Of a DNA stretch of 64,000 nt, positions 17,168-25,304 are shown in pieces. Origin of the DNA: Candidatus Binatia bacterium (lineage in GTDB: Bacteria; Desulfobacterota; Binatia; UBA1149; JAJCZL01); contig JANQEO010000072.1 of assembly GCA_028278325.1 (NCBI GenBank), forward strand, positions 35,319-99,318. The letters run 5' to 3'. The notes under the pieces are model-generated. The model was not told the DNA's origin. It did not search any database and saw nothing but the letters and a program-made list of their open reading frames with translations. Each line of letters starts with the position of its first letter. The stretch's first letter is position 1. The translations under genes were made by a program, and so were the position numbers.

Positions 17168-18616
17168 ATGATCACCGACGTCGAAATCCGCCCCGCCAAT
17201 ATCGACCGCTTCAGCGAGCTCGTAGACGGCGGCGCCATGAGTTCCCTCATGGACCTAGCCGGGCACTACAAGAAGCTCCTCGACGGCAGGACCGCTTGGA
17301 ACATCAACTCGACAGCGGCCGGCGGAGGGGTGGCGGAGATGCTGCGTCCCCTACTCGGCTATGCGAACGGCTTGGGCTTCGACACACGCTGGGCCGTGAT
17401 CTCCGGTGACGGCCCCTTCTTCCAGGTCACCAAGAGGCTTCACAACGCGCTTCACGGCTCGGTCGGTGACGGCAGCCCCTTAGGCGACGAAGCGCGCCGC
17501 GCCTACGAGCACATCACGGACCTGAACTGGTCCGCGCTCAAAGATCGGATTCGGCCCGACGACCTCGTCATCCTGCACGACCCACAAACAGCGGGTCTCA
17601 TCCCTTACCTCAAGACTTTGTGCTCGGGCGTGATCTGGCGATGCCACATCGGCCACGACACATGGCCCGCGGAAGTGGAACGCGGCTGGGAATTTCTCCG
17701 GCCTTACGTGACCCAAGCCGACCGTCTGGTGTTCAGCCGCGATGCCTACGTGCCGCACTTCGTCGACAAGGATCGAGTGGTAATCGTTCCGCCCGTCATC
17801 GATCCGTTCTCGGTGAAAAACATGCATCTCGATGCGCCGAGCATTGCCGCGATCCTTCATGAGGCCGGCGTAACCGACGGAGATCATCCCGGCGGTGTCG
17901 CCGCGTACAGGCGCGAAGACGGCACTACCGGATACGTGGAGCGGCGCGTACGCATGGAATCGGTCAACGGGCGCCCGACCGTCGAGAACCGGATCGTACT
18001 CCAGGTATCCAGATGGGACAGGCTCAAGGACCCGATCGGTGTGCTCAAGGGCTTCGCCAAGCTCGTCAGCGAACATGCGATCGCGGACAACATAGTATTG
18101 ATCCTGGCCGGCCCTGAAACGGCCGCGGTATCGGACGACCCTGAGGGTGCCGTCGTGTACGCGGAAACGCAGGCAGCCTGGAAAGAGCTTCCCGAGCAGA
18201 TCCGGCGCCGCTGCTACCTGGCGTCGATACCCATGGACGATCTCGAGGAAAACGCCGCGATCGTCAATGCTCTGCAGCGCCGCGCGTCAGTCATCGTACA
18301 GAAGAGTCTCCAGGAGGGCTTCGGCCTGACGGTCACCGAAGCGATGTGGAAGGCTCGGCCGATAGTGGCAAGCGGTGTCGGCGGCATCCAGGATCAGATC
18401 CAACACAGCGCCTCCGGCATGTTGCTGTCCAACCCTCACGACCTGGACGAGTTCGCGGCACATCTCGGCTCGGTGCTGAACGACGACGCACTCGCCGATG
18501 CGCTAGGGACCTCGGCCTTCGAGCGTGTGGTAGCCGAGTATTTGGCGCTGGGCTCCTTGATGCGCTACGGCAACCTTCTCACCGACGTTCTGCAGAACCG
18601 TAAAGCTTCGGCCTAG
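17168..18616 (+). CDS. GT4 glycosyltransferase, trehalose synthase (TreT)-like
   Basis: The product has 482 residues. The N-terminus AWNINSTAAGGGVAEML is diagnostic for the TreT / trehalose phosphorylase branch of family GT4. It is followed by the Rossmann-like second domain with LQVSRWDRLKDP and an EGFGLTVTEAMW nucleotide-sugar motif. TreT makes trehalose from NDP-glucose and glucose, or the reverse, without a phosphate intermediate. Related enzymes can use other acceptors such as glycerate or lipids. An insert near residues 245-265 (GVTDGDHPGG...) is not typical. Its stop codon shares the four bases CTAG with the stop of the converging thioesterase gene. Confidence 0.83.
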   Translation: MITDVEIRPANIDRFSELVDGGAMSSLMDLAGHYKKLLDGRTAWNINSTAAGGGVAEMLRPLLGYANGLGFDTRWAVISGDGPFFQVTKRLHNALHGSVGDGSPLGDEARRAYEHITDLNWSALKDRIRPDDLVILHDPQTAGLIPYLKTLCSGVIWRCHIGHDTWPAEVERGWEFLRPYVTQADRLVFSRDAYVPHFVDKDRVVIVPPVIDPFSVKNMHLDAPSIAAILHEAGVTDGDHPGGVAAYRREDGTTGYVERRVRMESVNGRPTVENRIVLQVSRWDRLKDPIGVLKGFAKLVSEHAIADNIVLILAGPETAAVSDDPEGAVVYAETQAAWKELPEQIRRRCYLASIPMDDLEENAAIVNALQRRASVIVQKSLQEGFGLTVTEAMWKARPIVASGVGGIQDQIQHSASGMLLSNPHDLDEFAAHLGSVLNDDALADALGTSAFERVVAEYLALGSLMRYGNLLTDVLQNRKASA

Positions 18617-19464
18617 CGCGGCGTTCTCAGCAACACTTCCTGCGCCACTGAACACACCAACTGACCGCTACGGTCGAATATCACCCCACGGGCGAGGCCT
18701 CTGGCACCGGTTGCCGCCGGAGAATCCTGCACGTAGAGCCACCAGTCATTGGCCCTCACGTCGTGATGAAACCACATGCAGTGGTCCAAACTGGCCGTCA
18801 TCACGCCTTCATCCGACCAGTGGACGCCGTGAGGCTTCATGACCGTCTCCGTCAGTGTGTAGTCGGAAGCGTAGACGAGAACGCACGTGTGCAAGAGCGG
18901 ATCGTCGGGCATGTCGCCCTGGGCCCGCATCCACACCCTGGATGACGGTTCGCTGCCTGCCTGGGGCTTCCATCCGGGAGGATCGCACCAACGGATGTCT
19001 ATGGGACGCGTCTTGAATGCCCGGTCGGGGATCCGGCCGCGGTAGGGTTCGAGGCGCTCGGCAAGTGTCGGCAGGTCTTCGGGATCGGGTACGTCCGGCA
19101 TCGGCAGCCCGTGCTCGACGCCGGGTTCGTCGGCATGGAAAGAGGCCGACATGTTGAAGATCGCTTCGCCATGCTGGACGGCAACCACCCTGCGGGTCGT
19201 AAAGGAGCGTCCGTCACGAATGCGATCGACGGTGTATAGGATAGGGGCGTCTACATCGCCCGGTCTAAGAAAGTAGGAGTGCAGCGAGTGCACCCGCCGC
19301 TGTTCATCGACGGTGCGCACGGCGGCAACCAACGCTTGGGCGGCCACCTGACCGCCGAACACCCTCGGCCTCTCCTCCTTCGGGCTGAAGCCCCTGAAGA
19401 TGTTGACCTCGAGTTCCTCGAGATCGAGGATACCGAGGACGTGGTCGACATTGTCGACTACCAC
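18613..19464 (-). CDS. Acyl-CoA thioesterase II (TesB-like)
   Basis: The 283-residue double hot-dog protein has the TesB motifs VFGGQVAAQAL near the N-terminus, VHSLHSYFLRPGD, RDGRSFTTRRVVAVQHG and, in the C-terminal half, LDHCMWFHHD and GLARGVIFDRSGQLV. It should hydrolyse medium or long acyl-CoA to free acid and CoA. The start is GTG 19464, which overlaps the last 7 bases of the upstream acyl-CoA dehydrogenase, so the two are probably translated together. The pairing suggests release of CoA or removal of dead-end acyl-CoA in a beta-oxidation branch. Confidence 0.92.
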   Translation of the reverse strand: MVVDNVDHVLGILDLEELEVNIFRGFSPKEERPRVFGGQVAAQALVAAVRTVDEQRRVHSLHSYFLRPGDVDAPILYTVDRIRDGRSFTTRRVVAVQHGEAIFNMSASFHADEPGVEHGLPMPDVPDPEDLPTLAERLEPYRGRIPDRAFKTRPIDIRWCDPPGWKPQAGSEPSSRVWMRAQGDMPDDPLLHTCVLVYASDYTLTETVMKPHGVHWSDEGVMTASLDHCMWFHHDVRANDWWLYVQDSPAATGARGLARGVIFDRSGQLVCSVAQEVLLRTPR

Positions 19465-21308
19465 GCCGTCGAGAATCCGTGATCGGGGATGTCGAGGGCG
19501 CTCCTGTCAGCCGAGTTGATCGCTGCGCACTTGGCATGCACGTCGGGCAACACGAAGTTCGCGTAGAACTTGGCCGACATCACACGGCCAGCGTAAAAGT
19601 CGAACTCCTCCTGGCTCTGGTCGTCATCCTGGGTGCGAGCGTCTTCGGCGATCAACGCCGCCTCCAACAGGAGATGCGCCACGGTAACCTCGGCCATGGC
19701 TTCGAGGAAGGGGCTGGCACACAGAGTCAGCTGATCGAGCTTGCCGCTCATCATGTACTGGATGATGTGCGTCCCGGCTCCCTGTAAAGCCTGGGCCGCC
19801 TCACGCAACGCGACGACTTCAGTACCCACTGCCGGATCCTCGGCATTCTCGGACACAAACTTGGTGAGTTCACCGGTGAAGTCGGTCAGATCCTGGCCGT
19901 GGCGGCCGCGCAGCTTTCTCACGACCAAGTCCAGAGCTTGGATGTGGTTGGTGCCCTCGTAGATAGAGAAGATCTTGGCGTCGCGCAGATACTGCTCGAC
20001 CGGATTGTCCTTGACGAAGCCGGCTCCGCCGTAGACCTGGACCGCAAGCTCGCAGACCTTGAACCCCTGATCGGAACAGTAGGCCTTGACGATGGGCGTG
20101 AGCAGGTCGACCTGTCCGCGGTGGTATGCCGCAACATCCGGCTCGCTCTCCTTTTTGATATCTTCCATGTCTTGGTGCCAGGCGAGCTTGACGACCAGTG
20201 CACGCATACCTTCGACCTTGGACTTCATCTCCATGAGCATGCGCCTGACGTCGGAATGCTCGATGATGGCGACCTTCGGAGCCGTCGGATCCTTGAACGC
20301 CTTCACTGACGTCCCCTGGTGACGTTCGCGCGCATACGCCAACGCGTTCAGATATGCGGCGTTGGCAACCGCAAGGCCCTGTATGCCGACGACTATGCGT
20401 GCCCCGTTCATCATCTGGAACATCTGCTTCATACCGGTGTTCTCGGCTTCACCGCAGAGATACCCCTCGCACTCGCCGTTCTCACCGAGGTTCAGCACTG
20501 CCGTCGACGAGGCCTTGATGCCGAGCTTGTTCTCGATCGAAGCCGTAACCACATCGTTGGGGCCGCCGAGACTACCGTCGTCGTTTACGCGGTACTTCGG
20601 CACGATGAAAAGAGAAATCCCCTTCGTACCGGGAGGCGCATCCTCCACGCGGGCCAACACCATATGAATGATGTTTTCGGTCATGTCCTGGTCACCGCCG
20701 GAGATCCAGCACTTCGTGCCGGTGATCTTGTAGCGGTTGCCTTCGATACGAACGGCCTTCGTGGTTGCCGCTCCGACGTCCGAGCCCGCCTGAGGCTCGG
20801 AAAGACACATGGTCCCGGCAAACCGCCCGTCGAGCATGGGAGCAAGGAACTTCGCCTTCTCCTCCTCTCCGGCGAAGGTCGCTATCAGCTCCAGGGCCCC
20901 GTGCGTGAGACCGGGATACATACTGAAGGAGATGTTGGCGCTGCACTGCAGCTCGGTGAGAGCCGCGCCCACCGAGGCCGGACCCTGATATCCCCCGGTG
21001 TCATGGCTGATGACGAAGTTCGGAAGGCCTAGTTCGTAGAGCTTCTGCCAGGCTTCCTTGAAGCCCGCCGGCGCCACCACCTGGCCGTTCTCCAGCGTGC
21101 ACCCCTCACGGTCACCGCTGCCGTTGAGAGGCCCGGTGTACTCGTTGCAGAAGCGGACACACTGATCCATCAACATGTCGCAGTCTTCTCTACCGAGATG
21201 CGAAAACCGCTCTTCCTCGAACAAGTTCTGGACCCTGATGTGCTCGTATAGGGTGAACTGAAGCGACCTGAGGTCGGCCTTGAAGAAATTGATTGCTGCC
21301 TCCGACAT
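19458..21308 (-). CDS. Acyl-CoA dehydrogenase, long form with C-terminal extra domain
   Basis: The product has 616 residues, much longer than classical 380-residue acyl-CoA dehydrogenases. The core has CLSEPQAGSDVGA, ITGTKCWISGGD, and a catalytic-base region near QVYGGAGFVKDNPVEQYLRD. The last 130 residues form the extra helical domain found in the FadE5/DmdC-type subfamily. I chose ATG 21308 (MSEAAINFF) because AAGGAGATACTTCG lies directly upstream; the longer frame to 21371 has no support. It overlaps tesB by 7 bases. Likely a broad-range or long-chain enzyme using ETF. Confidence 0.92.
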   Translation of the reverse strand: MSEAAINFFKADLRSLQFTLYEHIRVQNLFEEERFSHLGREDCDMLMDQCVRFCNEYTGPLNGSGDREGCTLENGQVVAPAGFKEAWQKLYELGLPNFVISHDTGGYQGPASVGAALTELQCSANISFSMYPGLTHGALELIATFAGEEEKAKFLAPMLDGRFAGTMCLSEPQAGSDVGAATTKAVRIEGNRYKITGTKCWISGGDQDMTENIIHMVLARVEDAPPGTKGISLFIVPKYRVNDDGSLGGPNDVVTASIENKLGIKASSTAVLNLGENGECEGYLCGEAENTGMKQMFQMMNGARIVVGIQGLAVANAAYLNALAYARERHQGTSVKAFKDPTAPKVAIIEHSDVRRMLMEMKSKVEGMRALVVKLAWHQDMEDIKKESEPDVAAYHRGQVDLLTPIVKAYCSDQGFKVCELAVQVYGGAGFVKDNPVEQYLRDAKIFSIYEGTNHIQALDLVVRKLRGRHGQDLTDFTGELTKFVSENAEDPAVGTEVVALREAAQALQGAGTHIIQYMMSGKLDQLTLCASPFLEAMAEVTVAHLLLEAALIAEDARTQDDDQSQEEFDFYAGRVMSAKFYANFVLPDVHAKCAAINSADRSALDIPDHGFSTAW

Positions 21309-21468
21309 TCGAAGTATCTCCTTATTGACCGCTAAGGGGGATTCGCGTGCTTCGCGGGGGGCTGCCGGCAAGCCTCAAGGGTGCCGTGGGCGGAATGTTG
21401 GTTCGAACGGGCGTCGTTAGCAAGCGACGGTCCGGCCGCCCCCCTACCTGAGGAAGGCCGGGGCGCAG

Positions 21469-22620
21469 CTAGCCGCCGATCTGCCTGGTAAGATCTCGGG
21501 TTATGTTCTTTTGGTGACTCTCCAGCGTGCCGCCGCCTATCTCGTTGAGCTTGGCATCGCGCAGCAGCCGCTCGACCTTGTACTCGCTCGAATAGCCGTA
21601 TCCGCCCAGGACCTGGACTGCGGCGTCGGCGATTTCCTTTGCCACCGGCGCCACGAAGAGCTTGGCGGCGTCAGTTCCCAGGCGGTTGCGCGATCCGGGC
21701 GCCACCTTCGCCGCCTCCCGGTAAACGAGGCTGCGAGCCGCCTCGGCCTTGGCGTAGGATTCCCCGATATACTTCTGGATCTGGCCGAACTCGGCTATCG
21801 GCTTGCCGAACGCTTTACGTTGACAGGAGTACTCGACCATCTCTCTGCAACATCTGTCGGCTATACCAAGGCTGATAGCGGCGAGGCACAAACGCTCGAT
21901 CTCGAGATTCCGCATCATGCAGGTGATGCCGCCTCCCTCTTCGCCGAGCAGATTCGAAGCGGGGACCTCGCAGTCTTCGAAGGTGAGCTCACACATCGTG
22001 GACGCGCGCATCCCCATCTTCTTGATCGGCTTGCCCGAACTGAAGCCCGGGAAATCGCGTTCTACTACGAAGGCGGTGATCGCCCCTTCAACCTTCGCAT
22101 ACACGAGCAGATAGTCGGCCTCGTTGCCGTTGGTTATGAAGGTCTTGGCTCCGTTCAACACATAGGTGTCACCACGACGCACGGCAGTGGTCGACATGCC
22201 CAGGACATCGGTGCCGGCGCCGGGCTCGGTCATGCCCATGGCCCCGATGCGCTCGCCTGACAAGACTCCCGGCAGGATGCGTGACCGCTGCCCGCCATCG
22301 GCGGCGTTGTAGAAGTTGTTGACGAACAGCAGGCAGTGCGCGAGATACGCCAGGGTAAAACCGGGATCGCTCTTGGCCATCTCGTGATGGGCGATCACGG
22401 CCGCCACCGCGTCCAGGCCGGCTCCTCCGTCTTCGACGGGGACTGTAAGTCCGTGCAGGCCCAACTCTCCGCAGCGGCGGATCAACTCGACGTTGAGCGT
22501 GCCCTCTTCGTCATGCTGTTCGGCCTGAGGTTCTATCTCGGCTTCGGTGAACCGCGCGACCGTGTCGCGCAACATGGCGTGTTCAGGGGTCGGTGCGAGA
22601 AGTGATTCGTCGCTGTTCAT
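21469..22620 (-). CDS. Acyl-CoA dehydrogenase
   Basis: The 383-residue standard-length flavoprotein contains GMTEPGAGTDVLGM for FAD and substrate binding, VLNGAKTFITNG, and QVLGGYGYSSEYKVERLLRD near the C-terminus, which is the usual FAD/dimer segment before the catalytic Glu region. The final part IGGGTLESHQKNITRDL is close to the family consensus IYEGTSEIQ, with GGG-TLE in place. It lies 12 bases downstream of the serine acetyltransferase and upstream of the long acyl-CoA dehydrogenase/TesB pair in the same direction. Specificity is unknown. Confidence 0.9.
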   Translation of the reverse strand: MNSDESLLAPTPEHAMLRDTVARFTEAEIEPQAEQHDEEGTLNVELIRRCGELGLHGLTVPVEDGGAGLDAVAAVIAHHEMAKSDPGFTLAYLAHCLLFVNNFYNAADGGQRSRILPGVLSGERIGAMGMTEPGAGTDVLGMSTTAVRRGDTYVLNGAKTFITNGNEADYLLVYAKVEGAITAFVVERDFPGFSSGKPIKKMGMRASTMCELTFEDCEVPASNLLGEEGGGITCMMRNLEIERLCLAAISLGIADRCCREMVEYSCQRKAFGKPIAEFGQIQKYIGESYAKAEAARSLVYREAAKVAPGSRNRLGTDAAKLFVAPVAKEIADAAVQVLGGYGYSSEYKVERLLRDAKLNEIGGGTLESHQKNITRDLTRQIGG

Positions 22621-22632
22621 CCGGCTCAGGTC

Positions 22633-23586
22633 CTAGTCGGCAGCGCCGGCTTTCTTGGCGGCCGGCCTTTTGGCCTCGGCGTTCTGCGAGTTGCCGGTCA
22701 TCGAATAGGTGACGCGGGTGTTGGGAGACACCGACTCGGTAAGCCAGACGTTGGCGCCGATGACCGAGCCGGCACCAACGATGGTATCACCGCCGAGGAT
22801 CGTCGCCCCTGCGTAGACGGTGACACCGTCTTCAATCGTCGGGTGCCTCTTGATCTCCCGTATCACTTCTCCCAGTTCGTCGCGGGGAATGGACAGCGCC
22901 CCGAGGGTAACGCCTTGGTATAGCTTCACGTCGGAGCCTATCACCGCGGTTTCTCCGATCACGATGCCGGTGCCGTGATCGATGAAGAACCTGTCCCCGA
23001 TCGTAGCGCCGGGGTGTATGTCGATCCCTGTGCGGCCATGTGCCGACTCCGTCATGATGCGAGGGATCATCGGAACCGACTCGAGGTAGAATTCATGAGC
23101 GATGCGGTAGACGGTGACCGCCTGTATCGCCGGATAGCTGAATATGATCTCCTCGATGCTCTTGGCCGCCGGATCACCCTGGAAGGTGGCCTGAACGTCC
23201 TTGCTGAGACTCTCGCGAATCGCGGGCAGGCGCTCGAAAACGGTCAGGACGGCCGCCTCGCTGGCCTCGACGTCCTCGGGCGCGGGCGAGCCTCCGCCTT
23301 CCCGGCCGTAGACCACCGCTCTGGAAATCTGCTCGACCAAGATCTCGAAGGCACGGTAAAGATGCTCACCGATAGATTGTCTCAAGTTCACGGGGCTGAG
23401 CATGCTCGTCGAGTAGAAGCCCATGTACATGACATGGGTAAGGTGCCATAGCGCATCGACGACCTTGCGCTGGTTCGGCAGCGCAGCGCTCTCCAAACTG
23501 TCGATGCTCCGCCCCAAGCCGTAGGTATCGGCGACGCTGTCGATTACGCCTTCCAGGCGCGACTCTGCTCGTTCACGACTCTTCAC
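22633..23586 (-). CDS. cysE: Serine O-acetyltransferase (CysE/EpsC-type)
   Basis: The 317-residue product has a helical N-terminal half followed by a left-handed beta-helix of hexapeptide repeats. The catalytic region is clear: GIDIHPGATIGDRFFIDHG, GIVIGETAVIGSDVKLYQGVTLGAL, then HPTIEDGVTVYAGATILGG. It transfers acetyl from acetyl-CoA to L-serine, giving O-acetylserine for cysteine synthesis. The long N-terminal extension (about 150 residues) matches the EpsC-like or plant-type form. GTG 23586 is the start. The neighbours are acyl-CoA dehydrogenase genes, so co-location need not imply shared function. No cysK is in the window. Confidence 0.92.
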   Translation of the reverse strand: MKSRERAESRLEGVIDSVADTYGLGRSIDSLESAALPNQRKVVDALWHLTHVMYMGFYSTSMLSPVNLRQSIGEHLYRAFEILVEQISRAVVYGREGGGSPAPEDVEASEAAVLTVFERLPAIRESLSKDVQATFQGDPAAKSIEEIIFSYPAIQAVTVYRIAHEFYLESVPMIPRIMTESAHGRTGIDIHPGATIGDRFFIDHGTGIVIGETAVIGSDVKLYQGVTLGALSIPRDELGEVIREIKRHPTIEDGVTVYAGATILGGDTIVGAGSVIGANVWLTESVSPNTRVTYSMTGNSQNAEAKRPAAKKAGAAD

Positions 23587-23637
23587 GTCTGACCTTCAGA
23601 GAATACGGTAGCGGGCAACTGCAGCATACTCCAGCCG

Positions 23638-24144
23638 TCACGATGCCCCGGGGTCTGCAAGATCGGCCAAAGCCGCCAGGGCGCTGCCATCCAAGCGGAA
23701 AGTAGTCCAGTCCGACAGGGGATTCCCTCCGGCCGCCTCGTAGAATCGTACGGCGGGTTCGTTCCAGTCCAGAACGGCCCACTCGAGACGAGCGCATCCG
23801 CGTTCGACCGCGACAGCCGCCACAGCCCTCAACAGCGCCATGCCCGCTCCACGGCCGCGAAACGTCTTCGGAACGAACAGGTCCTCCAGGTACACGCCGG
23901 GCTCTCCGACGAAGGTGCTGTAGGTATGGAAGAATAGCGCGTAGCCGCAGGGCTCGCCTTCGAACTCGGCGATGAGGGCCTCTGCATACGGGCGGGGTCC
24001 GAACAGGTGGGCGCCCAACGCTTGCTCGTCGGCGGTCACCAAGTGTGAGAGCCGCTCGTATTCGGCCAGCTCCCGTATCATGTTGAGTATGACGGGACCG
24101 TCAGCCTCGACCGCGCGACGCACGCTGACGCCGGCGCGGCTCAT
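23638..24144 (-). CDS. GNAT N-acetyltransferase (spermidine/spermine-type)
   Basis: The 168-residue product matches the diamine acetyltransferase branch of GNAT: ELAEYERLSHLV near the N-terminus, YLEDLFVPKTFRGRGAGMALL as the acetyl-CoA-binding motif A, and LEWAVLDWNEPAVRFYEAAGG. Likely substrates are polyamines or related amines (thialysine in some relatives). ATG 24144 overlaps the TGA of the upstream lipoprotein gene by one base (TGATG), so translation is coupled. I therefore prefer it to the GTG one codon earlier. Confidence 0.88.
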   Translation of the reverse strand: MSRAGVSVRRAVEADGPVILNMIRELAEYERLSHLVTADEQALGAHLFGPRPYAEALIAEFEGEPCGYALFFHTYSTFVGEPGVYLEDLFVPKTFRGRGAGMALLRAVAAVAVERGCARLEWAVLDWNEPAVRFYEAAGGNPLSDWTTFRLDGSALAALADLADPGAS

Positions 24145-25100
24145 CACCCCAGAGAGCCGTAGCTGCCGTCGTCCTCTACGGAAAAGGTGATCTCGGTGTC
24201 GTCGGCCTCGAACACCTTGATTCGGAACTCTTTGAACTCCAGTTCGCGCTTGGCGGAATCGAACAAAATGTCGAGAGTGTAGATCGGTATGTCACCGGAG
24301 AAAGGACTGTACTCGCGATAGGTCATCTCGAGCATCTCGCCCGACGCCCCGTTCTTCGTGCCTCTGTAAACGAGATCGTAGTTGAGCCGCGACGGCCCTT
24401 CCCTGATCGTGTCCGCTTCCTTGTACTCGAAGAGGGGATCCGTCGTCGGCAACGGTATGTCGAGGATGCCGAAGCTGAGCGGCAGCCCGACTGCGTCGGT
24501 TACCGTGGTGTTGCCTTTGCGCCAGGCGACGTTCTGGTCCTCGAGAATTCGCCCGAACTTGTCAGCGAGGATGTACAACACCCCACCCTCGACGTTGACG
24601 GCGATCAGGTAGACGGGATCCTCTATGCCGCGTCCGGCGACTACGCCCGGCACGAACAACTCATCACCGGTACGGGCCGCGAGCTTGGAGTACGGTACGT
24701 CCAAGCACGCACGTGGTTCGTTGGTCCCTATACCGGCCCGTTTCTTGGCAACACACCGGACGCCGAAGTCACGTCTTGCCACGGCCGCAACGACCTTGGC
24801 TCGCGACGTGTGGTTGCGTATCGACACGACCGGCTCCCCCACCTCGACTGTCGTGCGGCCGCCCAGGTCGTAACCACGACTGACTACCGTCCTGGCGATC
24901 GTCGGTGCGTCACCCATGTGCAACTCGCCCTCGGCCCGCTCCTGGACCATCTCGAGACGAGCATGAGGTTTGACTTTGGTTCCGCGCTTGGGGCCCGGCA
25001 GTGTCGCAAGGTTCCCCGTCGAGCAGCCCGACGCCAGCACGGCGAGGCTCAAGGTTGCAGTCAGAGCGAGCGTGGAGTTTCTTCTTGCAGTTCCAGCCAT
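24144..25100 (-). CDS. Lipoprotein of unknown function
   Basis: The 318-residue product has a signal peptide ending in a lipobox (VLASGC, Cys about residue 26). The mature part looks like mixed beta structure with no domain I recognise; it contains VVSIRNHTSRAKV and a C-terminal acidic segment EFKEFRIKVFEADD. Position at the end of a lipidated signal implies the outer or inner membrane. GGGAAG precedes ATG 25100. It is translationally coupled to the GNAT gene downstream. It could be an envelope-associated structural protein, but function is unknown. Confidence 0.75.
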   Translation of the reverse strand: MAGTARRNSTLALTATLSLAVLASGCSTGNLATLPGPKRGTKVKPHARLEMVQERAEGELHMGDAPTIARTVVSRGYDLGGRTTVEVGEPVVSIRNHTSRAKVVAAVARRDFGVRCVAKKRAGIGTNEPRACLDVPYSKLAARTGDELFVPGVVAGRGIEDPVYLIAVNVEGGVLYILADKFGRILEDQNVAWRKGNTTVTDAVGLPLSFGILDIPLPTTDPLFEYKEADTIREGPSRLNYDLVYRGTKNGASGEMLEMTYREYSPFSGDIPIYTLDILFDSAKRELEFKEFRIKVFEADDTEITFSVEDDGSYGSLG

Positions 25101-25218
25101 GGCAACTTCCCAGGGGCGAAGCGGCTGCTCGCCGACCCCACCGTCAAAGGGTGTATTCAGGGTTGAATACTAGAACGGTTGGGCCCGGCATAGCCAGGGG
25201 GTGAGAGCCGGGATTCCG

Positions 25219-25251
25219 GGCGTTTATGGGGGGAAATGCCCCCTAAACGCC
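25219..25251 (-). terminator. Imperfect hairpin downstream of the hybrid kinase-like gene
   Basis: An inverted repeat pairs GGCGTTTA-T-GGGGG with CCCCC-TAAACGCC around a short loop, with one bulged T. It sits about 55 bases beyond the stop of the leftward gene 25305-28526, where a terminator is expected. No T-run follows, so termination would be non-canonical or Rho-assisted. Confidence 0.4.
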
Positions 25252-25304
25252 TCGCTGAGGGGGCCTCGCAGCCTCCCGTTAGGGCCCCGGAGGGCTCGGA
25301 GCGC